DNA of 6,698 bases. Origin: CAZWRN01 sp964636275 (GTDB lineage: Bacteria; Patescibacteriota; Microgenomatia; Daviesbacterales; UBA10151). The translations under genes were made by a program, and so were the position numbers. Of the stretch, positions 1 to 4,881 are shown one piece after another (position 1 is the stretch's first letter; each line of letters opens with the position of its first letter). The notes below the pieces were generated by a model. The model made no database searches and was not told the DNA's origin. It worked only from the letters and a program-made list of their open reading frames with translations. The stretch spans positions 1-6,698 of the forward strand of contig CAZWRN010000045.1 of assembly GCA_964636275.1 (NCBI GenBank), written 5' to 3'.

Positions 1-280
1 CCATTGCTTCTAGCACCACAGACACCCCAAAAATTATCATCATAAAAGAATAGCTTCCAACTCCGCCAGTCATCATCATGAAAGGGGATAAAAATGCACT
101 GACTCCCAAGGCAGCTAGTAGAACAGGAATTGCTAAAACTACAAAGAGAATTGTTAGATAAGGCAGAAACTTGACTAGAACCTCTTGCCAGTTGGAGGGT
201 AGATGTGGGGCTTTATCATATAAATAACTCTGAAGGGTGCTTTCGAGTTGATCTAGGACTGAGCCTGTTTGATTTGCCAT
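1..280 (-). CDS. Small hypothetical membrane protein, N-terminal part (cut by window edge)
   Basis: The reading frame is open from an ATG at 280 to the window edge, giving the first 93 residues. Residues 1-35 are polar and probably cytoplasmic (starting MANQTGSVLDQLESTLQSYL). Two hydrophobic stretches follow, at about 38-60 and 76-92, separated by a short FMMMTGGVGS loop. No enzymatic motif is visible and I do not recognise the family securely; small multi-pass proteins of this look are common in CPR genomes. There is no convincing ribosome binding site: AGG occurs but lies too close to the ATG. An ATG at 301 runs into TGA after one codon, so 280 is the start. A TTGACA/GATGAT promoter lies just upstream, so this gene may be transcribed separately from the ABC genes despite sharing their strand. 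It is real as a coding region, but its function is unknown. Confidence 0.72.
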   Translation of the reverse strand, partial: MANQTGSVLDQLESTLQSYLYDKAPHLPSNWQEVLVKFLPYLTILFVVLAIPVLLAALGVSAFLSPFMMMTGGVGSYSFMMIIFGVSVVLEAM

Positions 281-291
281 ACCTAAGTAGG

Positions 292-320
292 ATCATCCCA
301 TGAAAAAGCTGAGCTGTCAA
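292..320 (-). promoter_or_regulatory. Predicted promoter of the small membrane protein gene
   Basis: On the minus strand a perfect -35 box TTGACA (320-315) is followed after 17 bases by GATGAT (297-292), a 4-of-6 match to TATAAT. Transcription would start near 285, leaving a leader of only about 5 bases before the ATG at 280. That fits the lack of a Shine-Dalgarno sequence. It is predicted from sequence only. Confidence 0.5.
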
Positions 321-350
321 TAGGAGTGAATCGGGTTAATTTTAAATCTC

Positions 351-387
351 ATTAACTAGTCAACCAATTAACTGATCAACTTCTAAC
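351..387 (-). repeat. Degenerate heptamer array at the 3' end of permease D
   Basis: On the + strand the words are ATTAACT, AGTCAAC, (CA), ATTAACT, GATCAAC and TTCTAAC, a 7-nt period with one 2-nt insertion. On the coding strand this reads as GTTAGAA, GTTGATC, AGTTAAT, and so on. The array includes the TAG stop codon of permease D (383-385) and runs into the gap. It belongs to the same class as the arrays in the three other gaps but uses a different word. Confidence 0.65.
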
Positions 388-1159
388 TACTGGCACTTTG
401 ATATTCCCGCAAGCTTTTATTCCAGAAGAAAAGTGATACGTAAAAGGCAATAAGTGATACGCAAAAAGAAATAAGAATTAAAGGCAGTGATAAAAGTCCC
501 ATCAATGCTTTAGGAGGAAAGGTCATCATAATGCCAAACGGAATCACAAAAGTTAAAATTCCCCTGAGTGGTTCTGAATATACATCGACCGGTATCCGTA
601 GCATCGCCATTGTGTCACGAAATACCATTGTCAGATGATCAATAGATGTTGTCAGCACACAGAGTGTCAGAATTAAAATATGAAAAGCAGCTGCCAGTAT
701 CAGTGAATTCAACATTAAAGCTAGATAGATGGTCCAATTGACCGCACTCAAAGAGATACCCATTCCGGTATACACAACAGCTGCTGTAATAAAAATCAGC
801 ATCAATAAATCCAGCAAATCAGTTCCTCCCAATAAAACTCTGAGTAAAGGATTAATAGGTTTGACCAGTATCAAATCTAAATCGCCTGAAATTACTAATT
901 CTCTAAAGCGATAAACTTCCCGAAACAAAAACTGGGCTGCTGCATCAACCAAGTTAAATGATAAATAAAAGAAAATAATTTGGTCTTTTGAATACCCAGC
1001 CATGCCATTGGTAGAGTTGAGAAGAAAATATAAAAACCCTAAAAACATCAATACCCTGGCGCTTTTACCAAATAAAAACAAAACAAAAAAAACTCTATTG
1101 GTGAGAGTCTGTAAAAAAGAATTTTTAGCATAAAGCAACCATATGCGAATTGATCTCAT
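383..1159 (-). CDS. ABC-2 type permease D (COG3694-like)
   Basis: This is a 258-residue integral membrane protein with about six hydrophobic segments (roughly 23-48, 60-78, 112-133, 142-170, 198-217 and 220-246). It should form the membrane channel of an ABC exporter with permease C, driven by the ATPase at 2159-3139. Family marks visible are AGYSKDQ at 54-60 after the first helices, a cytoplasmic SGDLDLILVKP segment at 91-101 (the likely coupling region), PVDVY at 190-194 and the tail WNKSLREYQSASS at 246-258. Permease B shares GNLDLILTKP, PTDVY and the SASS tail, so the two are paralogues, though clearly diverged. The start ATG at 1159 has no Shine-Dalgarno sequence, only AT-rich leader. 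The TAG stop lies inside a heptamer array. The substrate is unknown. Confidence 0.88.
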   Translation of the reverse strand: MRSIRIWLLYAKNSFLQTLTNRVFFVLFLFGKSARVLMFLGFLYFLLNSTNGMAGYSKDQIIFFYLSFNLVDAAAQFLFREVYRFRELVISGDLDLILVKPINPLLRVLLGGTDLLDLLMLIFITAAVVYTGMGISLSAVNWTIYLALMLNSLILAAAFHILILTLCVLTTSIDHLTMVFRDTMAMLRIPVDVYSEPLRGILTFVIPFGIMMTFPPKALMGLLSLPLILISFCVSLIAFYVSLFFWNKSLREYQSASS

Positions 1160-1185
1160 ATAAATTAATAATCAATGTACAAAAA

Positions 1186-1234
1186 ACAAGTTCTCCAAAC
1201 AATTTTGTATCTTGGTAATTGTTTCTTGTATCTT
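1186..1234 (-). repeat. Heptamer array with stem-loop between permeases C and D
   Basis: Read on the + strand from 1186, the 7-nt units are ACAAGTT, CTCCAAA, CAATTTT, GTATCTT, GGTAATT, GTTTCTT and GTATCTT, the last ending at 1234. The array starts five bases after the stop codon of permease C. It also folds: AAACAATT (1197-1204) pairs with AATTGTTT (1217-1224) around a 12-nt loop, and ACAAG (1186-1190) pairs with CTTGT (1225-1229) across a one-sided 6-nt bulge. No T tract follows at the stem base, so a canonical terminator is not supported. Confidence 0.62.
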
Positions 1235-1238
1235 AGAA

Positions 1239-2036
1239 TTATCTTCCTACTGCAGAATAATTTCTTAATCCTTTCTTCCAGACAAAGCTGGCTATCAACC
1301 ACATTCCAAAAACCCAGGCAAACCCTTTCAACAAAACCAATACAATCTCAAAACCAGTAATTTTCCCAACAAAGATGGCAATCGGATAGTAAATAAAATA
1401 AGGGAAAGGTGTGAGTGATAAACCTGTCTGGAGTGGTGACGGCAAAATATCCAATGGGAAAATAGTTCCTCCCAGCAGATCAGTAAAAAGGTATGTTAGA
1501 AAAGAGATCCCCCAAATATTTTCCGGCGACCAAAAAGCGACAAATCTGGTTGTCAGCTGAAAGAAAAAATAAAGAATCATTCCTATCAGGCAGGCAGCTA
1601 GAAAAGCCAGTAATTCGATAAATCCAATCCTAAATTCAAAATGTGGTTTCAGAAAGATCCACAAAAGTCCGAGCTCTATACAGACAAACAGCAGATTGAG
1701 CAGTTTGCTGGCCATGTCTCTGGTAAACCAATATTTTAAATAGTTAAAAGGCCGCAACAAATAATTACTTAAATTCCCATTTGCTATTTCACCCCCAATA
1801 CTTGAGGAAGGTGCAGAAAAAACAATTGCTGTGACTATCAGTACCATTAAGACATAAGTAGTCATCTGATCTTTGGTATATCCAAAAGCCGTTTGATTGG
1901 CGATAAATATCCCCTGCCATAAAAAATAAGTCATGACAATTTTGAGAAGATTTCGCGCCCGCCATAAAATAAAATTTAAACGATAAGTAAATTCTTCCTG
2001 AAAAGATAATGAGAAAATCCGCCAGTATTTATGCAT
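1239..2036 (-). CDS. ABC-2 type permease C (COG4587-like)
   Basis: This is a 265-residue membrane protein with about six hydrophobic segments. Visible marks are FGYTKDQM at 51-58, the cytoplasmic segment GEIANGNLSNYLLRPF at 82-97, FWSPENIW at 168-175, LLGGTIFPLDILP at 187-199 and the tail WKKGLRNYSAVGR at 253-265. Permease A has matching elements (KKGNFSKFLVKPY, LLSGKVVPITFLP, YKKGAAKYSSYGN), so C and A are paralogues of one permease type. C probably pairs with D, the next gene. I start it at the ATG at 2036, giving MHKYWRIF. A TTG five codons upstream (2051) is in frame but lies within the heptamer repeat, and an in-frame TGA lies just before it, so the longer form is unlikely. No Shine-Dalgarno sequence is seen. 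The substrate is unknown. Confidence 0.87.
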   Translation of the reverse strand: MHKYWRIFSLSFQEEFTYRLNFILWRARNLLKIVMTYFLWQGIFIANQTAFGYTKDQMTTYVLMVLIVTAIVFSAPSSSIGGEIANGNLSNYLLRPFNYLKYWFTRDMASKLLNLLFVCIELGLLWIFLKPHFEFRIGFIELLAFLAACLIGMILYFFFQLTTRFVAFWSPENIWGISFLTYLFTDLLGGTIFPLDILPSPLQTGLSLTPFPYFIYYPIAIFVGKITGFEIVLVLLKGFAWVFGMWLIASFVWKKGLRNYSAVGR

Positions 2037-2042
2037 ATTAGT

Positions 2043-2091
2043 AAATGTCAAATGTCAAATGTCAAATGTAGAATGTCTAATGTCCAATGAG
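2043..2091 (-). repeat. Seven-unit heptamer array upstream of permease C
   Basis: On the + strand there are seven consecutive 7-nt units: AAATGTC three times, then AAATGTA, GAATGTC, TAATGTC and CAATGAG. The three perfect copies lie nearest permease C, and decay increases away from it. On the coding strand every intact unit boundary creates TTGACA, the consensus -35 hexamer. An inverted array lies at 2121-2157, so the spacer can fold on itself. Confidence 0.85.
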
Positions 2092-2120
2092 GGTAAAACA
2101 GCAAATCGTATAACATATTA

Positions 2121-2157
2121 TTGGAAATTTGGCATTTGACATTGGTAGTATTTGACA
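2121..2157 (-). repeat. Inverted heptamer array next to the ATPase stop codon
   Basis: On the + strand the units are TTGGAAA, TTTGGCA, TTTGACA, TTGGTAG, (TA) and TTTGACA. These are the reverse complement of the 2043-2091 word, for example TTTGACAT against ATGTCAAA. The array ends one base before the complement of the ATPase TAA (2159-2161). The two arrays are separated by about 29 bases of unrelated sequence and could form a long imperfect hairpin in the mRNA between the ATPase and permease C. Confidence 0.75.
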
Positions 2158-2158
2158 T

Positions 2159-3139
2159 TTATTTCGATGTAAATACTTCCCGAATAATGTCTTCAATCTT
2201 GGCTTCTTCAATATTCAAATCATCAATTTCATATTTACCTAAAAGTTTGGCCGCCACCTCAGAAACCATAGATCTTTTGACCCGCAGAGTAACTTTCGGA
2301 AAATCGTATTCCAGCACTTCACCAAACTCAGCCAGTTTTTCTTCATTTAATTTCTCACCCATTACTAGTTCCAACGTTTTATGATCGGCAAATTTTTTAA
2401 TAATGGCATCCAGTTTGCCATCAAATAAAATAGTCCCATGATCAATAATAATCACTCGCTCGGCCAGCTGTTTAACATCTTCCATGTAGTGACTGGTTAA
2501 AATAATTGTGGCGTTAAACTTTTGATTGTAGGCTTTGATAAAGTCGCGCAGTTTTTTTTGCATCACTACATCCAGACCAATTGTCGGTTCATCCAGAAAG
2601 AGGATTTTTGGTGAATGTATCAGCGCTGCAATCAGCTCCATTTTCATTCGCTGGCCCAATGATAATTTTCTGACTTGAGTATGTAGCTGATCTTTGACTT
2701 CTAGTAACTGCACCAGATCATCAAGAGATTCCCGATATTTTTTATCTGAAACCCCATAAATTTCCTTATTTAATATAAATGATTCGATCGCTGGTAGATC
2801 CCACCAGAGCTGATTTTTTTGTCCCATGACCAAAGAAAACTGCTTTTGAAATTCAACTTTTCTCTCCCATGGTGTATATCCCAGAACTTTGACTTTGCCT
2901 GATGTTGGATAGAGCAGACCGGATAATGTTTTCAAGGTAGTTGTTTTTCCGGCTCCATTTGGCCCTATAAATCCAATCAACTCACCCTCTTTTATTTCAA
3001 AAGAGATGTCATTAACAGCTTCCACTGTTTTATATTCCCGTTTAAAAAAAGCTTTGATCGATCCAGAAAGACCAGGCTCTTTTTGTGCCACTTTATAATG
3101 TTTTTTCAGATTTTTTACTTCAATAACGGTATCGGACAT
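2159..3139 (-). CDS. ABC transporter ATP-binding protein (COG4586-like)
   Basis: This 326-residue cytoplasmic ATPase should power the ABC-2 permeases around it. All nucleotide-binding motifs are intact: Walker A GPNGAGKTT at 59-67, a Q-loop region at 107-115 containing GQKNQLWWDLP, signature LSLGQ at 159-163, Walker B ILFLDEP at 179-185 with catalytic Glu184, D-loop GLD at 188-190 and switch His217 in TSHYMED. The NQLWWDLP stretch is characteristic, as I recall, of the COG4586 group, whose partners are COG4587 and COG3694 permeases, exactly the types found here. A C-terminal extension (about 250-326) is charged and lacks catalytic motifs. It is the only ATPase for four permeases in this window. 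The ATG at 3139 has no Shine-Dalgarno sequence; a TATACT box ends 6 bases upstream. The TAA stop abuts a heptamer array. Confidence 0.95.
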   Translation of the reverse strand: MSDTVIEVKNLKKHYKVAQKEPGLSGSIKAFFKREYKTVEAVNDISFEIKEGELIGFIGPNGAGKTTTLKTLSGLLYPTSGKVKVLGYTPWERKVEFQKQFSLVMGQKNQLWWDLPAIESFILNKEIYGVSDKKYRESLDDLVQLLEVKDQLHTQVRKLSLGQRMKMELIAALIHSPKILFLDEPTIGLDVVMQKKLRDFIKAYNQKFNATIILTSHYMEDVKQLAERVIIIDHGTILFDGKLDAIIKKFADHKTLELVMGEKLNEEKLAEFGEVLEYDFPKVTLRVKRSMVSEVAAKLLGKYEIDDLNIEEAKIEDIIREVFTSK

Positions 3140-3140
3140 A

Positions 3141-3175
3141 AAGATAGTATATGGTATGTGGTATTTAGTATGTAG
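3141..3175 (-). repeat. Heptamer array upstream of the ATPase
   Basis: Five 7-nt units run on the + strand: AAGATAG, TATATGG, TATGTGG, TATTTAG and TATGTAG. On the coding strand this reads CTACATA, CTAAATA, CCACATA, CCATATA, CTATCTT, ending one base before the ATG. It shares the period but not the word of the other gaps. It lies about 23 bases beyond the stop of permease B and fills the ATPase leader. Confidence 0.75.
3146..3151 (-). promoter_or_regulatory. Possible -10 box for leaderless ATPase mRNA
   Basis: TATACT (5 of 6 to TATAAT) on the minus strand ends 6 bases before the ATG at 3139, the spacing expected for a transcript starting at or next to the start codon. The box straddles two heptamer units, and no good -35 is seen at 16-18 bases (TACATA at 17 is weak). 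It may be a chance product of the repeat; alternatively it lets the ATPase be made independently of permeases A and B. Confidence 0.35.
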
Positions 3176-3198
3176 AGGGGAAAAGCCAAAAATTATTA

Positions 3199-3984
3199 TT
3201 AGGAGCTAGCAGAAGAATAATGTTTAATTGACCGATTCCAGATTTTAACAGACAAAAGCAAACAAATCACCGCGATAAAAATGCCAATTAAAACAAAAAA
3301 TGGGCTAGATTTATCTACCATGATTTTGACTGGAATAGTTGCTACAAAAGCCAGTGGTAGCAGAAAAGTTAAAATCAAATTGGCTGAATAGCCATATACA
3401 TCGGTTGGTGCCATCAGAGGGATTGTGAGTATATTAAACAAGCTGGGGAAAGAATCAAACCGGCCAAATTTAAAAACCAGTGATGCTATCGAGATATAAA
3501 AGCTATAAAAAATTATTATTCCACATATTATCAGCACCGTCATGAAAAATAAATGAAACCAAAAATAATTTACAGACAGCATTGAAAGAGCGTAACCAAT
3601 AAAAAGCAGCGGGACAGATAAATTGATAATCTCAAAAGCCCGCATTAGAAAAAATGAATAATAAAACTGAGAACTGATTGGTTTAGTTAAAATTAGATCT
3701 AAATTGCCCATTTTTACTTCACCTACTAGATGATTGATGCTTCTTTGGAAAAATAAACTAAAAAAAGTCGTCATCAATCTTAATATCCCCACCAGTAAAA
3801 AAACTTCCTCTTTACTCCATCCAGCCAGTGACTGGGTGTTTATAAACAAAATAGACACTATATATATCTGAAGGAAAAAATTTATTGTTGTAAAAAAAGT
3901 AAATCCTAAGACACCAGTCCGATCTTCCAGATATCTTTTCAGCGAGTGACGAAACAGTGAAGTGAATAGTTTTAAATATTTCAT
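3199..3984 (-). CDS. ABC-2 type permease B (COG3694-like)
   Basis: This 261-residue membrane protein has about six hydrophobic segments (roughly 25-48, 61-80, 112-137, 140-172, 200-220 and 228-247). Family marks are AGWSKEE at 54-60, GNLDLILTKP at 93-102, PTDVY at 193-197 and the tail WNRSIKHYSSASS at 249-261. Permease D carries the same elements. Its ATG at 3984 follows directly on the TAA of permease A with no base between (TAAATG), so translation is probably coupled and an A/B heterodimer is likely. An AAGGAG-like string on the coding strand near 4015-4020 is too far upstream to serve this start and is explained as Lys-Lys-Gly codons of permease A. The ATPase follows downstream. The substrate is unknown. 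Confidence 0.89.
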   Translation of the reverse strand: MKYLKLFTSLFRHSLKRYLEDRTGVLGFTFFTTINFFLQIYIVSILFINTQSLAGWSKEEVFLLVGILRLMTTFFSLFFQRSINHLVGEVKMGNLDLILTKPISSQFYYSFFLMRAFEIINLSVPLLFIGYALSMLSVNYFWFHLFFMTVLIICGIIIFYSFYISIASLVFKFGRFDSFPSLFNILTIPLMAPTDVYGYSANLILTFLLPLAFVATIPVKIMVDKSSPFFVLIGIFIAVICLLLSVKIWNRSIKHYSSASS

Positions 3985-4791
3985 TTAATTACCATAACTA
4001 CTATATTTAGCAGCTCCTTTTTTGTATAAAAATTTTTGTAAATTCCAAAAAAAGATTGTCCAAAAAAATAGCACAATAAATCCGGCAATTATCTCCCCCT
4101 GGGTCAATTTTCCCAGCAATAGTTCAATTGGAAACGAGACGGTATATCTAAAAGGCAGAAAAAAACCAATCTGCTGTAAAAAATTTGGTAAAAAAGTGAT
4201 TGGGACGACTTTGCCCGACAGCAAAGCATCAGCAGTAAAAAAGGTACCTGTCACAAAATCGATATCATCCATCCAAAATCCCGCCAGTCCCATCGATACA
4301 TCCAAAAAATTGACCATTAAAAGAGCCATGATTAAGGCAATTAGACTCAACGGTAGGTATCCGATATGGACAGGGAGGGTAAACTGGTCGGTAGCAATAA
4401 AAAAAATAGCAAATGAAAATAGTGCTACCGCTATGACGCTCAGTTTAAAAATTTTTTCAACAATATTATTCATCAAAGACTGTTCTAAAACTGAGTATGG
4501 TTTGACCAAAAATTTTGAAAAATTGCCTTTTTTAATGTCGTCATTGATGAAGTAAGCTGCCCAGGCGGTGGTAAATGAGGAACAGATGGCTACTGCTAAA
4601 AAATAAAAGATGATCTCTGAACGATTATAACTAAGGGCAGGATTGCCTTTTTGGACAGCCAGCCAGACCCATAAACCTAAAAATGGAGTTACCAGGCTGG
4701 TGAGGGCGTAAACGGTCGTGTCAAAACGATAATTTAACAGTCCCTGCCAGTTGATATTAAAAAACACCAGGTATTTCTTCAAAATTGACAT
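3985..4791 (-). CDS. ABC-2 type permease A (COG4587-like), first gene of the block
   Basis: From the ATG at 4791 this is 268 residues with about six hydrophobic segments. Marks are LSYNRSEI at 53-60, the cytoplasmic segment DDIKKGNFSKFLVKPY at 84-99, GFWMDDIDF at 171-179, LLSGKVVPITFLP at 190-202 and the tail YKKGAAKYSSYGN at 256-268. It matches permease C in type and pairs with B, whose ATG abuts its TAA. A TTG at 4800, three codons upstream, is also in frame, but that codon overlaps the last base of a TATAAT box and would lie before the predicted transcript start. I therefore prefer the ATG at 4791. The mRNA would then be leaderless or nearly so. The tail differs slightly from the other three: Tyr replaces Trp at the start of the motif. 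Confidence 0.88.
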   Translation of the reverse strand: MSILKKYLVFFNINWQGLLNYRFDTTVYALTSLVTPFLGLWVWLAVQKGNPALSYNRSEIIFYFLAVAICSSFTTAWAAYFINDDIKKGNFSKFLVKPYSVLEQSLMNNIVEKIFKLSVIAVALFSFAIFFIATDQFTLPVHIGYLPLSLIALIMALLMVNFLDVSMGLAGFWMDDIDFVTGTFFTADALLSGKVVPITFLPNFLQQIGFFLPFRYTVSFPIELLLGKLTQGEIIAGFIVLFFWTIFFWNLQKFLYKKGAAKYSSYGN

Positions 4792-4799
4792 GCTATTCA

Positions 4800-4827
4800 A
4801 TTATAGCTGCTAGAGCTGACTTTTAAA
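4800..4827 (-). promoter_or_regulatory. Predicted promoter of the ABC permease/ATPase block
   Basis: On the minus strand a perfect TATAAT (4805-4800) lies 8 bases before the ATG at 4791. TTTAAA (4827-4822), a 4-of-6 match to TTGACA, precedes it by 16 bases. Transcription starting about 7 bases after the -10 would begin within a base or two of the ATG. The weak -35 sits in the centre of the palindrome at 4814-4837, which suggests regulator binding, although none is identified. Confidence 0.6.
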
Positions 4828-4844
4828 GTTCACAGCTTTTTTTT
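4814..4844 (+). terminator. Imperfect palindrome followed by T8 (terminator-like or operator)
   Basis: AGCTG-ACTTT (4814-4823) is complementary to AAAGT (4825-4829) plus CAGCT (4833-4837), with TCA bulged on one side. Eight T residues (4837-4844) follow, which on the + strand is the layout of a weak intrinsic terminator. No + strand gene lies upstream, so it would stop only antisense transcription or act in the leader of the gene at 4882. Equally, the palindrome spans the -35 of the minus-strand promoter and could be an operator. A further AGCTG direct copy lies at 4805-4809. Confidence 0.35.
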
Positions 4845-4858
4845 ACTTCCCCGATAGT
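4829..4858 (+). promoter_or_regulatory. Weak candidate promoter for the surface protein gene
   Basis: TTCACA (4829-4834, 5 of 6 to TTGACA) and GATAGT (4853-4858, 4 of 6 to TATAAT) are 18 bases apart. This would give a leader of about 17 bases containing AGG (4873-4875), 6 bases before the ATG at 4882. The AGG is the closest thing to a Shine-Dalgarno sequence in the window. The match is weak and overlaps the palindrome, so the call is tentative. Confidence 0.3.
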
Positions 4859-4881
4859 GTAAGTTAATTAATAGGTAGTAT

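Noticed and set aside
729..914. 61-codon + strand open frame
   Set aside because: It lies wholly antisense to permease D, whose protein has clear family motifs through this stretch. It shows no recognisable protein features.
1175..1360. 61-codon + strand open frame
   Set aside because: It covers the heptamer-containing gap and the antisense of the permease C 3' end. Its product is repeat-derived low complexity, with no supporting start signal.
2037..2051. TTG start at 2051 for permease C
   Set aside because: The five extra codons are heptamer repeat sequence with a TGA just upstream. The ATG at 2036 gives a normal N-terminus.
2043..2157. CRISPR array
   Set aside because: Units are 7 nt and contiguous, with no 20-40 nt spacers or 24-40 nt repeats, and no cas gene is nearby.
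2121..2384. 87-codon + strand open frame
   Set aside because: It starts in the inverted heptamer array and runs antisense to the ATPase C-terminal region. The Ser-rich product is a composition effect.
4009..4022. Strong Shine-Dalgarno (AAGGAG on the minus strand) for permease B
   Set aside because: It ends nearly 30 bases before the ATG at 3984 and is accounted for by Lys-Lys-Gly codons in the permease A tail.
4022..4555. 177-codon + strand open frame
   Set aside because: Antisense to permease A. The length comes from few stops opposite AT-rich membrane codons, and the product has no coherent domain or membrane pattern.
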